The notes below the pieces were generated by a model. It ran no database searches, had not been told where the DNA came from, and saw nothing but the letters and a program-made list of their open reading frames with translations. A stretch of DNA of 64,000 bases, taken from positions 1,178,001 through 1,242,000 of the forward strand of contig MU008169.1 in the NCBI GenBank assembly GCA_010909165.1. Direction: 5' to 3'. This DNA is from Anthoceros angustus. Its lineage: Eukaryota; Streptophyta; Anthocerotopsida; Anthocerotales; Anthocerotaceae. Shown here piece by piece: positions 31,753-43,254 of the stretch (its first letter is position 1; every line of letters begins with the position of its first letter). Both the position numbers and the translations under genes were made by a program.

Positions 31753-34110
31753 CCGTATTATGAGGTGGGTTGAGATATCAAAGAACTTTGGAGGAATTGC
31801 TTTTCAAAGAGCACATCACCCATGACCTCTTCTCACGTGCTTGAATTTCATGGCCGGTATTGTCCATGGCAAATGCATCTGTCTGACCGGCTTCTAGCCT
31901 TGTACAGCTCTATGCACCCCCGAAGGACGATGGGGAAGATGATTTCCAGCATGATGTGCCTGTCATGGCACTTCAAGCTTCCAACTTTGCCCCCATCTAA
32001 TTTCGCTCCTATGTCAGACCCATAGCCTATGGGCCACTTTATGCCTTTAATTCCCTCTATGACCCAACGGAGGTCGTCTTTCGACAAAACGTAAGACGCC
32101 TCGGGGCATTGGCCGTCCTCTCCTACCGGCCACAACCACCTTTTCCCTCCATTGGTTTCCATGTCCATCCTTGATGCGGGACATCTCGCTCTCCGTCAAA
32201 GTGAGCCATATGGCCTCTGCATTGTTCTTTTCCACGTGCATGACATCCTTTGCGCCCACACAAGCGGTGGCGCTAATATGGTAGCACCCCGAGAGGCGAC
32301 ATCGCGAGTTCCAAAATTTCCTCGCTAACGGATCTCGGTGGTGTCGCACCTTCTTTGCGTGCCATATCGGTCCCCACATCGAAAGCGTTGGTGGCTTGGG
32401 TGGGGTCAGATTCGGCGTCCATCGTATCGATCCATGTCTTCCCGCGTCACTATCTCGCTATTAACCACCTCCGGTTCCAACATAAATCTGCTTTTAACTC
32501 GGAGAATCACAGGAATCCAGTCCGACCAACAATCCACACACGCAGGTCCCTTTCACTTGCAATCCGGTCAGTGCCCAAGCCTTGGTAATTAGCAATGGCA
32601 TTACCCATTGCACAACTTGAAATGCCTCCTAGGATCGTTCACCGCTATTGAAAAGTCTTCCATGTCCACCCCTCTCCACAGGTCTTCCAGTTCTTCTACC
32701 AGCGGTGCCATATAAACATCAAAATTTTTTACCATGCTAGGTCCTGGTACAATCAGAGGCATGATGACATGGGCGTCCTTTGTGCTAGCCCAGGGAGGCA
32801 TGTTATGAACGAATAGCAGAACTGGCCATATGGACGTGTTTACAGACCTGTGGCCAAATGGGTTCAAGCCGTCTGTGGATAATGCCAACCTCAAGTTGCG
32901 AGGTTCATCCCCGAACCCTCCAACTGCATCAAGTGCTCTCCAAACTGGGGTGTCCGCCATCATGGACATGTCCCCATTCTCGCTTTGCCTCCCGACATAC
33001 CAAGTCATCATTTGTGCTATTTTCGGCATTCGGAACATGTGTTTCAATCGGCGTCTTTAGAGGAAAATGCTAGAGGACCTTGCGTGGACAGTCTCGGTCA
33101 TCAAACCCTTCCTTGTCTGCATGACCTGCTGTGAGCAATGGACACGATCCAGCGTGCTAAGCCCACAACAAAACACAATCTCTCTCACAAGCATGGATTT
33201 TCACGTATCTTGGCCCAAACATGTGCAACACTGACTTTGCCTCGTACATGTCCTTAGGCAGCTTGTTTGGAAGTGGCAGAATATCCACACTTAAGAGCTT
33301 TAAAAGTGCTGTTACAACGATGTCACTAATGTCATACATGGTTTGCCACGACTGCAACAACAGTATGACGCTTAGCCTGCTTTCTTTCGATTGGACTTCC
33401 TCTTCAATGTGGTATAACGGCGTTTTGCCCGCAGCTCGACAAGCACTGGTCCTGGCCTCCATTCCTACCGCGCCCACTGCAACATCCATAGCTTCCAGCA
33501 ACTCGTCCACGGTGTGCATTTCAGGCATATCATCACCTCCCGGACCCTCGTCCATACTTTCGGTGTCGGAACTACTAAGCAGTGGTAAGATGGCCATGGT
33601 TCCCTGTCGAGACCAGAGCCGTATCCAATTCATCAGGGGTGGGAGGCGCTGCAAGTGCCGCCCTCATCTATGTCCGCTCGTGGCTCGCCGAACTGCAAAA
33701 AAAATACCATTAATGCTAAGATTGGAGTGCACTTGCTGTCCGTCATGCGATAGAACTCCACCGGTACGGGTGCACCGTGGCTTGTGTGAGCAGTGCACTC
33801 TTGAAATGTGTGCCAGAATACGAGCATGCGAGCTCTCCACACTGACGGCAGGGACAATACATGTACACCGCATCTGCATTTCGTGGCATCCTCCCCGGGG
33901 TTGTGATTTTGTAGTCACGGCAAACTGCTGACTGGGAGGTACATCCGATTTGACATACCGTCCCCCCATGTATAGTGAATTCATCACCCATAAACCACGG
34001 ATCAAGCGTAGAAGAGAATTTGCTGCGAAACCATGGATGCAAGCACAAAGCGTGTCACACAGTTGGGTGTAAGCATGGTTTGGTGCCACATTTTGGGACC
34101 AAAGAGTCAT
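31740..34110 (-). pseudogene. CACTA transposase (tnp2), copy B
   Basis: The most complete tnp2 in the window. N to C on the minus strand: ATG at 34108-34110; a zinc-binding transposase-associated domain (MPRNADAVYMYCPCRQCGE, 33890-33820); an acidic linker (SSSDTESMDEGPGGDDMPE); LPNKLPKDMYEAKSVLHMFG then YVKIHACERDC (33290-33160); the catalytic-core box LRLALSTDGLNPFGHRSVN and IWPVLLFVHNMPPWASTKD, IVPGPSMVKNFDVYM (32890-32680); DVMHVEKNNAEAIWLTLTES (32250-32190); YGSDIGAKL then SLKCHDRHIMLEI (32030-31930); and a C-terminal FFDISTHLII segment near 31780. The TDG aspartate is present. Several frame changes break it. A TATAAATA lies about 86 bases before the ATG. Confidence 0.88.
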
Positions 34111-34530
34111 GAACACTTGGTTACTATGATAGAGTAATAAAATGATCGATTGCTCAAGTTTTAAATATTATATTTTGTCCTATAATTTACCTGTGTATTT
34201 ATATTATTGTTTAACCTATGGAAGTTAAAAGGTAGTTTAAAAGAGTAAATATATCTATATTAGATTATGGTTGACTTCCCTACACCTGATTAATTCATCA
34301 TTTGGAGGGAAACGTGAATCTCCCTTTACTTTAGCGACGCCGTCTTTCCTCTCATTTACTTTCGCGATGCCGTCTTTCCTCTCATCTCTACGCTCAACCG
34401 TGCAGAGGCCATCTCCTTTGTTCCATTTATGCTCTCCTCTCCCTCTGTTTGCACCCACCATCTCCGCGCTGCCCCAAGCTTTCCTGTCGTAGGCTTGTCT
34501 CACGTCTTCCTATGGCAACCGCTTACAGTG
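32954..34530 (-). repeat. Tandem duplication of tnp2 5' region, unit 1
   Basis: This 1577-base unit is followed directly by a second, 1490-base unit (34531-36020). Both run from the CCATCATGGACATGTCC segment within tnp2 through the N-terminal domain, the ATG, the TATA box and an AT-rich and CT-rich upstream region to CTATGGCAACCGCTTACA. The differences are small indels. Confidence 0.85.
34194..34209 (-). promoter_or_regulatory. TATA box upstream of tnp2 copy B
   Basis: The minus strand reads CAATAATATAAATACA, with TATAAATA at 34196-34203, about 86 bases before the tnp2 ATG, in an AT-rich block (34130-34270). The duplicate at 35717-35724 keeps the same distance to its ATG (35632-35634). Confidence 0.5.
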
Positions 34531-36020
34531 TCGCCATCATGGACATGTCCTCATTCTCACTTTGCCTCCCGACATACCAAGTTATCATTTGTGCTATTTC
34601 GGCATTGAACATGTGTTTCAATCAGCGTCTTTAGAGGAAAATGCTAGAGGACCTTCGTGAACAGCGTCTCGGTCATCAAACCCTTCCTTGTGCAGCGGCT
34701 GCCACCAGCAATGGACACGATCCGGCGTACTCACCCTGAACAAAACACAATCTCTCTCACAAGCATGGATTTTCATGTATCTTGGCCCAAACATGTGCAA
34801 CATTGACTTTGCCTCGTACATGTCCTTGGCGGCTTGTTTGGGTGGCGAATATCCACACTTAAGAGCTTTAAAAGTCTTTCACGATGTCACTAATGTCATA
34901 CATGGTTTACCGCCGCAACAACGATGACGCTTTCTTTCGATTGGACTTCCTCTTCAATGTGGTATAGCGCGTTTTGCCCATGACTCGACAGCAGTCACGG
35001 CCTCCATTCCTACACGCGCCTTTGCAACATCCATAGCTTCCGACCTTTCGTCCACGGTGCATTTGGGCATATCATCACCTCCGGACCCTCGTCCATACCC
35101 GGTGTCGGAACTACTAGCTTGGTGATGGCCATATTTGGTTCCTGTCGGACCCAAGAGCCGTATCCGAATTCATCAGGGGTGGGAGGCGCACGCAAGCCGC
35201 CCTCATCTATGTCCATGTGGCTCGGAGCGCAAAAAATACCATTAATGCTAAGATTGGAGTGCACTTTGTCAGTCATCGATAGAACTCAGTGCCGCGTGCT
35301 TGTGGCGCGACGTGCACTCTTGAAATGTGCGAATCTGAGCATCGAGCTCTCCTGGCAGCGGGGACAATACATGTACACCGCATCTGCATTTCGTGGCATC
35401 CTCCCCGGGGTTGTGATTTTGTAGTCACGGCAAGCACAACACAGCCTGGGAGGTACATCCGATTTGCGAACGCCACCGTCCCCCCCATGTACTATCGTGA
35501 ATTCATCACCCATAAACACAGACCAAACGTAGAAGCTGGAATTTGCCTGCAGAAACCATGGATGCAAGCACAAACGTGTCACCTGGTTGGGTGTAAGCAT
35601 GGTTTGGTGCCACATTTTGGGACCAAAGAGTCATGAACACTTGGTTACTATGATAGAGTAATAAAATGATCAGTGCTCAAGTTTTAAATATTATATTTTG
35701 TCCTATAATTTACATGTATTTATATTATTGTTTAACCTATGGAAGTTAAAGGTAGTTTAAAAGGGTAAATATATCTATATTAGATTATGGTTGACTTCCC
35801 TACACATTAATTCATCATTTGGAAAGCGTGAATCTCCCTCTACTTTAGCGGCGTCTTTCCTCTCATCTACTTCCGACTGTCTTTCCTCATCTCTCGCTCA
35901 ACCGTGCGAGGCCATCTCCTTTGTTCCATTTATGCTCTCCTCTCCCTCTGTTTACCCACCATCTCGCTCAAGCTTTCACTCGTGCTTGTCTCACGTCTTC
36001 CTATGGCAACCGCTTACAAT
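34531..36020 (-). repeat. Tandem duplication of tnp2 5' region, unit 2
   Basis: Second unit of the duplication. It holds only the N-terminal third of tnp2 and its upstream region, so it would place a second promoter and start codon upstream of the full gene. Confidence 0.85.
34618..35634 (-). pseudogene. CACTA tnp2 N-terminal fragment, duplicate
   Basis: The minus strand has an ATG at 35632-35634, PRNADAVYMYCPRCQES (the CPC of copy B is altered to CPR by an indel, disturbing the zinc site), an acidic GDDMPK linker and KSMLHMFGPRYMKIHACERD at 34730-34800. It stops at the duplication junction before the catalytic core. Confidence 0.8.
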
Positions 36021-36420
36021 GTCATACGAAATTGACGTGCTAACCTCTCGGCAACCAAGAGATTCGGGTGTGGCAGCTTGGAAGAAGCTCCGGTGTTGGA
36101 TGGACCACAGAGGTGGCATGATGGTGATAATCATCTTGAAGGTTGGATTGAATGTTAGGGATGACAAGTTGGTCAAGGCCTAAAGGAGGCGCATTGGTGG
36201 GAAGGGCGTTGTGACAAATCACTTTGGCGTGCCTGCAACGCAGAGGCCTCTGACTTGAAGCCACCGACTTGGTGTCAAGGAGGATTGGCAAAGTTTGGGC
36301 GACCTTGTGTTTGCCGTATATGGGAAGCGTGCGGCCACGAACACGGGCCAAAAGATTCCCCGATGTATGGCTTTGGGTTTTCTTGTGGAAGATCACAGGA
36401 AGGGCAATTTGGAAGCCTAT
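36021..36420. other. Unassigned interval
   Basis: Plus and minus frames overlap (plus: KVWATLCLPYMGSVRPRTRA; minus: a Pro/His/Leu-rich antisense frame). I see no recognisable domain. Confidence 0.3.
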
Positions 36421-37330
36421 AAGCGGTGGTTCTAGGAAGGAAGGCCAACAAGCAAGCAAGCAAGGAAGCAAAAGCTGGAAAGGTGGCACTTGTGGAAGAG
36501 AAGGTAGGGAAGAAGGGGAGAACAGGCAGCTAACCCGTGCAGCCACATGGTGGCTCCGAGCCCTGTGACTAGGTCACAAAGCCAGGAAGCGGCACCAAGC
36601 TGAGGTTGCTAGGGATGTTCGGGAGGCCGGGATGGGAGGCGGAGGTATAGTGATGCAGGTTGGATGATCTTTGAGGTGCCAGCGTGAGAAAGGTCATCAT
36701 CTTGTCCATGACGCCGAGCTTTAAGCCATGGTTAGGTTGCCATGTTTTCGGTCACGGAAGGTAGATGTGTCGTCTTGTTGTGGGTTTGATCTGAGCCAGT
36801 GGGGAAAGGTTGGGCATCTGCGTCACAGGTAGTTTGTTCATGCTTCCATCGGCTTGGTGTGACTTACTTGCTGATGTTTTGTTCTCCTGCTGATTTTAGA
36901 GTTCTCTGACTCGGGTTTTATTGGAATCCGGCGGGACCATGCTAATTTGGTGCGGTGGTTGTGAGTGTTGTGGGTTGTGGGTGATGCGGGCATTCGAGGC
37001 TTCCAATTCGACCCTTGGTACAAGCGAGATGAGTTTCATTTGTTTTTCCATCGGCGTGTCTTGCTTTACGTGGTGTGCACGAATGTTTGGATCCTCGTTA
37101 TAGGCCGTCAGACAAGGCTAAGCGTTGAGCTATTTGGTTGTATCCTGGGTTACATCCCATATGGGCGTGTGGTGGTGGTCTTGACACGACCCTGATTCAC
37201 ATGGTCACAATGTGGATTCATCAATGTGACCGTTTTACGATTTTGCTTGTGTGTGCTTGGGCATATATGGTCACTGACCATCATCTGTGAAGTCGGTGGT
37301 GAGGTGCCCTCCTTACACGATCCGGCATTA
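36421..37330 (+). repeat. 910-bp tandem duplication, unit 1
   Basis: It starts AAGCGGTGGTTCTAGGAAGG and is followed at exactly 910 bases by a second unit. A plus-strand stretch inside (37000-37190) reads FQFDPWYKRDEFHLFFHRR, LLYVVCTNVW and LGYIPYGRVVVVL, which looks coding, preceded by an acceptor-like TTTTAG and EFSDSGFIGIRRDHAN near 36898. I do not recognise a family. The GCAAGCAAGCAAGGAAGC microsatellite near 36450 is in both units. Confidence 0.75.
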
Positions 37331-38220
37331 AAGCGGTGGTTCTAGGAAGGAAGGCCAACAAGCAAGCAAGCAAGGAAGCAAAAGCTCGGAAAGGTGGCAC
37401 TTGTGGAAGAGAAGGTAGGGAAGAGAGCAGGGGCAGCTAACCCCGTGCAGCCACATGGTGGCTCCTCTGTGTTAGGTCACAGCCGGGAAGCAGCACCAAG
37501 CTGAGGTTGCTAGGGATGTTCGAGGAGGGCGGATGGGAGGCGGAGGTATAGTGATGCCAGTGTGGATGATCTTTGAGGTGCCAAGCGTGGAGAAAGGTCA
37601 TCATCTTGTCCATGACGCGGGCTTTAAGCCATGGTTCGTTGCCATGTTTTCGGTCACGGAAGGTAGATGTGTCGTGTGTGGGTTTGATCGAGGTCGGGTG
37701 GGGAAAGGTTGGGCATCTTTGCGTCTGGTAGTTTGTTCATGCTTCCATCGGCTTGGTGTGACTTACTTGCGATGTTTTGTTCTCTGATTTTAGAGTTCTC
37801 TAGACTCGGGTTTTATTGGAATCAGCGGGACCATGCTAATTTAGTGCGGTGGTTGTGAGTGTTGTGGGTTGTGGGTGATGCGGGCACATTCGAGGCTTCG
37901 ACCCTTGGTGCAAGCGAGATGAGTTTCATTTGTTTTTCCATCGGCGTGTCTTGCTTTACGTGGTGTGCACGAATGTTTGGATCCACTGTTATAGGCCGTC
38001 ACGAGACAAGGCTAAGCGTTGAGCTTTGTTGTGTGGGTTACATCCCATATGGGCAGCGTGTGGTGGTGGTCTTGACACGACCGATTCACATGGTCACAAT
38101 GTGGATTCATCAATGCTTGACCGTTTTCGATTTTGCTTGTGTGTGCTTGGGCATATATGGTCACTGACCATCATCTGAAGTCGGTGAGGTGCCACTCATA
38201 CCCACGATCGCGGCATTAAA
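37331..38220 (+). repeat. 910-bp tandem duplication, unit 2
   Basis: An 890-base second copy. Its coding-like stretch is more damaged than in unit 1. The units differ at sites such as GTGATGCAGGTTGG versus GTGATGCCAGTGTGG, again at CAG/CTG. Confidence 0.75.
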
Positions 38221-39250
38221 GCCGGTGGTCGGTACTCATAACGTGACCGGTGGTGTTATCCGGGTGGTCACCTCCCATGAGTTCTTGGTCACGTGATCAC
38301 CCGATGTACATCTGGTTTTAATTTCCCTCCTTGCTTCCGGATGCATTGGATTTGCCAAATTGGGAGCGATGAGTGTGCGGAAGGTCAATCTCAAGCGATG
38401 TTAGAGCTTGCAAGGTTATCCGAGATGAAGAAGCCCGTTTCACGGCAAAGGCCTTTGGAGGAGCATTCCAAGTTGACTACGCGAAGCTTCTTTGTGGTGA
38501 GCTTATTGTGCTGGGCGGATGGCGACCAAGCAAAACGACAGGTTGCTCACCTCTTGACTTTCCATTTTCTGCCTTGTTGCCTTCTGCGAGTCTAACCTGG
38601 TAATTTGGTTCGCGAAGGCTGCATTGTGCCACGTTCGAGCCAGTGACATAGCGACCGGAAAGCTGCCCTCATAGCCAATAGGGAAAAAGCAGAAGCTTGA
38701 GCGGTGATCAATCGGCCAGGTGACGATGCTTTCAAGCGCATTGTGGCGACTTTCGGCAACCAGCCCAGGCGCACAATCCGTGTCGTTGTAGGAAGAGTCC
38801 GTTCCCAAGGGAATAGCGAGCTCCGTTTGCGGCGTTTGAGCGATTCTCGTCTTACTTTGCGTCGTTGATTCGCACACATTCATTTCACGTCTAACTACTA
38901 CAACGTTCACCGCGGCCGGTATGGCCAAGCGTTTGAGACCCGTTCGCGTCCGTTATCGTTCGTCCCTCACACCTCGTCCGTTCCTCTCCTCACACTACAC
39001 TTATCGGTCTTAGGAAGGCAGCGCGGGTTACAGTCCGGACCTCCTCGTTCTCCGGCCTCTCGTCCGGGCTCTGCCGCCCTCCGAGTCCCTCCGGCTCACC
39101 GTTCGGTCCGTTCGGCGGCGGGCGCGGCTGACGGGCAGGTCCCATCACCTCCCAGCACACACCACAACACGTTAGGTCGTCACGGGACCACAGTCAATCT
39201 CTCGGGTAGCCGTGCACCTTTCGGTGACTCGGGACTCACGTTAGCAAGAA
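38221..39250. other. Unassigned interval
   Basis: Two coding-like stretches without family match: plus 38373-38603 (ISSDVRACKVIRDEEARFTA, LCGELIVLGGWRP) and an overlapping minus frame 38503-38928. From about 38930 the sequence becomes GC-rich and Ser/Pro-coding on both strands, the outer part of the next retroelement. Confidence 0.3.
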
Positions 39251-39660
39251 GACACACAAGGTGCAGAGCGGCATCAACACCAAGAAGATGATTTATTGGG
39301 CAGACCCTCTTATACTACGCCCAAGTCGGCGTCTTTATTACACCTATTACGGTGATGGCCATTTCGGTATACCTAATCGACGCCTACCATCCTATTCCCT
39401 CCCCTATCTCCTTTCGGTGTGGGGTGGGAAGGTCCGGGTTCGCCTTGGGATTGGTGGTCCAATCTCCCGTCTGGCGATTCGGCGCGCAATCGGATGATCC
39501 GGTGAGGACCCCTCCTCTCTCTCCGGAATCACAGCGGGTTGGGCTCGGCGTGTCGGCGGCCGCCGTTACCACAACGTCATCCTCCAGCCTCCCATGGGTC
39601 CCCTCGGTGGGGCCACCTATCTGCTCCCCTAAGCGTAAGTCGAAGGGGCTCCTCCCTTCT
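39251..39660 (-). mobile_element. Possible LTR or leader of GC-rich retroelement
   Basis: Segments such as GATTTATTGGGCAGACCCTC TTATACTACG resemble in style the ATTTTATTATGGGAGCTCC and TCTTATAGGAGCTCC part of the Gypsy LTRs. No second copy or TG...CA ends could be found in the window, so the call is tentative. Confidence 0.25.
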
Positions 39661-39894
39661 TGCGGTCGGACCTCGAGGTCCGGTCTCGACTCCGGAGTCT
39701 GAACTCCAGTCGGCTTATTTCTGAGTCAGTCCTGGGTCGGCCTCGTCTCTGGGGTTCGGACCTCAGGGTCCGAACTTATTACCGGGGTCCGGTCCCCAAG
39801 CTCGGACCCCTTATCTGTGGACCTCGTCTTGCTGGGTCCTCATCCCTACCCAGACCCTTGTCTTGGGTCGGGTTGGCTCCTCATACGCCTTCGG

Positions 39895-41150
39895 TCACCT
39901 CCTTCTCCGGGCGGGTTGCGGTGAACTTACCACAGGGTCCGTTGCGTCGCTCCTCTTGAGGCTCTTCTCCCCGCTGTCGTCTCCAAGCAGGGGCCCTAGA
40001 GTCCCGTCTTGTCCCCATGCCCTTCTTCCCCTCAGGCCTTCCGGTCCGTCTATTCGTGTGAGAGGCCTCAGCCGGGGCTCGGCGTGGTAATAGGCAAAGT
40101 CCGAATCCACTTGTTGGATTGCCTCTTCCACGTGTGCCCGGAGCACCCGATACTCCCTTCGCCATAGGTGCTCGGCGTCTTTGCCGGCTTGTTGGACCAC
40201 CTCCCGCCGGGTTTGATATTGGGCGGGCTGCTTCACCTTGGCAGGCGCCTCGGTCACCTCCCGCAACCGTCGCTGTTGCTCCACCTGCTCCAACTCCTCG
40301 CTTCGCTCGGCTGCCGACTTGCCATAGCAGCGTTCCCCGCCTCAAGCTCAGACCCGGCTTCTTATGCGCTTCCGGTGCTCTCGCTCTCTGTCCATTCAGT
40401 AACTCCGCCATCTCCCTCTCCAGACGGTCGGGCAACCTGCGGTGCGGGCCCCGAGCCCTTCTCCATCTCGGCGTCACTGCTCCTGTTCCATCGCCTCTCA
40501 TACATGGAGCCGCTCTATTTCGTTCGCGTTCGCGATCCGTCTGAGACTACCATTCCTCTCAATGGTAGTTTGGGCTGGACTCAAGTCTCCTTGCGGTCTT
40601 CCATCTCCATTCTTGCTCCACCTCCGGGGCGAGTCAGGAGATCCTCCATCTCCTTGTCGAACTTCAGGCTGGGCTGGTGCGCTTGCTCCGCCGCCTCCTG
40701 CTCCATCTTGAGGGCGCTCTATCTCCGAAGTCTTGGATTCTCGTTGAGAACCCCTTGCTGCAGCGTCTTGGGTTGTAACTCCAAGGTGTCCTTCTTGTCC
40801 TCCGGCTCCTGCCGCCTCCCTTCTACCTCCTGCAGTGCGCCACAGGTCCGTTCCGGGTCTTGGCCTCCAGTGTTTCTGCGGCTCGTCCGTGCTCTCTTGC
40901 CGCTCGGCCTTGATTGGCGTGGCTCCGGCCGCCTCCCTCCACGGTTCGATCACGCGATAGTGATCGCGGTCGCCTTGGCTTCCGCCTCCTTGGCCACCTT
41001 CACAGGCTCTCGGCAGCTCTGGTCTGGTCGCCTCGCGGTCCGCGCTCGCTTGCGCCCGGGCCTCTTAGCCTCTGCTGCGCTACCCTCTCACTGCGAGGTC
41101 CTCGGCCAGCGCTTGGGCCTCCTTAGCACTTGGTGCTCCTCCGGTGAAGG
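39895..41150 (-). pseudogene. GC-rich retroelement gag, coiled-coil part
   Basis: The minus-strand frame 39895-40293 (132 residues) reads QQRRLREVTEAPAKVKQPAQ, REVVQQAGKDAEHLWRREYR and HVEEAIQQVDSDFAYYHAEP, an amphipathic gag-like protein. The next frame upstream (40498-40953) is also Gln/Glu/Arg-rich with ESKTSEIERPQDGAGG. The plus-strand frame of 329 residues over the same DNA (40168-41157) is Leu/Ser/Pro-rich and is most likely an antisense shadow. No zinc knuckle, protease or RT was found nearby. Confidence 0.45.
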
Positions 41151-41769
41151 AATTTAGTCGGTCCTTGCGGATGGACGGACTTCCCTCTCGGCCTCCGGCG
41201 TTTCCCTTCCTCAATCGGCCGAGGCTTGGCCTTCCTTCCTGCCTCCTGGGCCCCTCAGCTGCTCACGGAGGTACCATGCCTCGGGTGGCTTACCTCCACA
41301 GGTCTTCTCGGCCATCCGAGACCCCAAAGCATCCGTCCAGTGGCAGGACGCCGTGTTTCTTCCACGGCCGCGTGAGGCTCCCACAAAGTCGTAGTGGGGC
41401 GGCATTTGATCGCCGAGGACCTCCATACTGATCGGAGTAAGTCGGTGGGTTCTCGGACCTAATCGGGACCCTTAGGTCTGAGTCTTGCTCGGAGCTTCAC
41501 CCTCCTTGGCCCCGCCCAGCGCTCCTTCTCCCCTTTTTCTCCACAGGGCTCGGAGGAGGTGAGGGGTCAGGGAGCAAGCCCTTTTGCCCCTTCACAGCCG
41601 GCAGGGCCGGCTCAGTCTGCTGCCGGTGTCCTCCTGCTCCACAGGCGCGTCCTTTACGCCCTCCTTCCGCTTCCTCGCTTCTTGCCACTCAGGTAGGCGG
41701 GGTAAGTCTTGGCACCGTCGGTCGCGTTGTGGTTGTCTTGCGTCTCTTGGTTCCCTCACAGTCCCGGGC

Positions 41770-42605
41770 TCCTATGGTTGTGGTGGCTGGGCTATTGGGT
41801 CAGGGCCTCTTCTGCTTGGGCTCGGTTGGGGCACAGGAGGAGGCGGATTTCTTCCCATACTTCCACAGGTGGTGAGGGGTCCGTTCGGCGTATGGAGTCG
41901 AATTCCCTCGATCGTCCTCCTCCGGGTCCGTTTGGCCTTGGTCGGCCTCCCACCTCGGGCGCCCTTGCGCTCCACTTCGGCGGGGCCTCGGTCCTTTCGG
42001 GCGCTCAAGCTCTCCCTCCTTGAGGGGCTCATGTCCCCATACATGGATCGGTATGGGGCGGCCAGATGGCGAGGCTTCTCGCTGAGCTTGCGGGCCTCAG
42101 GCCGAAGATAATCCTTCCGGTCCGCCCTCTTCCCAGCATGGCGCATGCGAGAATACCAGCAGTTATCACCAAGGTGATCCACCTTGGTGGCGAGTTCAAT
42201 GGACAATGATCCCGCCCTTACTCGGGTGGTCGGATATCAACCACCGTTGGTGGTCTCTGCGTCGAGCCTCGGCATCTGTGCGGCCCTATCTTCCCCTTGC
42301 CTTGAGGGGCTCGGCACCACCCCTTCTTCCTCCTTTGGGCGGTTGTAGGCGCCCTCGGGACCTCAAGGTCCATGCCGCCGGGTCCTCCGGAGGTTCTTGG
42401 ACCGCACCTCCTTGTTGTGCCGCCACATCTTGGGCGAACTCCGGACGGTGTGTTGTCGAGCGTCCGGACCGTGGAACATCCGGTGCCACTCCTCACTAAT
42501 TCTCCGCTTCCTCGGCCGGGCCCAAAGTCCGGATAGCGCGGGTCACAATGTTGCGCTCCACGAGGTTCCATGGCTCCCAAACTTCCGAGCTTTTGGGTGC
42601 CATCG
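41770..42605 (-). pseudogene. GC-rich retroelement gag, N-terminal part, fullest copy
   Basis: The only copy with all parts in one orientation. It starts MAPKSSEVWEPWNLVERNIV at 42603 and passes through a middle part (VQEPPEDPAAWTLRSRGRLQ in another frame), ELATKVDHLGDNCWYSRM, HLAAPYRSMYGDMSPSRRE and IRLHTPNGPLTTCGSMGRN near 41870. It is collinear with fragments at 14471-14980, 15666-15800 and 15820-16209 and shares its last segment with the composite element at 21.3 and 31.6 kb. Frame changes are many. Confidence 0.5.
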
Positions 42606-43200
42606 CCTCTCCCCTTGTCGGCTGGCTGGCGGAGTTCGGCGCACGTCGCCCTCCTCGCGCGTTCGCGCTCCAACCCGGCGGTGAACACGCTCGAAGGTGC
42701 TTGGCGCTCAAGAGATAGCGCGAGCGGGTTGCGGGCGCAAGGCTGAGGTGTCTCGGCTGCGCGAGACCTTCCCCTTGGCCGCCTTGGGGTAACGGCGGGG
42801 AAGGCGCCTCTTCCACTGTCGTAGCGCGAGTGCGCATGCCGACCTTACGCCTCCGCTTACTGCGGCCTTACGCGTACTCGGCCGCCGCCGCGATCGCGGG
42901 CGTGAATACTGCCTGCGGCCTGGCAGTCACGGTCTGGCGGTGCATGCCGACCTCCACTCGGGGCCGTCACGTGGCGCCGCCTGGTCGTCCTCACGGCTCA
43001 ACTTCTAAGTTACTTTCCTGGCGTACTTATCTTGGACTGGGTGGGTCGGACTTATCCGTTACCCAGCGTGGTCGGTGCACGCCATAGTAGGTCAGTCGTT
43101 GCACTCGGTCCGGAGTATACTCAGTCGTCCAGTGCTATCCATGCTTATTCCTCCCTTTTCCGCCTTATTTTATCCTCCACTAAAAACAAAACCCTACTGT
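42606..43200. other. Unassigned GC-rich interval
   Basis: In minus-strand sense this is the leader upstream of the gag ATG at 42603. No LTR or primer site recognised. Composition falls towards AT near 43140. Confidence 0.35.
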
Positions 43201-43254
43201 TCTTAACCCCCAAGGAAGTCCAGTGTCCACACGCGCCCACATACGGGAAGATGG

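Noticed and set aside
40168-41157. 329-residue plus-strand open frame, one of the longest in the window
   Set aside because: It is Leu/Ser/Pro/Arg-rich without any motif and lies antisense to a gag-like reading. Long antisense frames are expected in GC-rich DNA.
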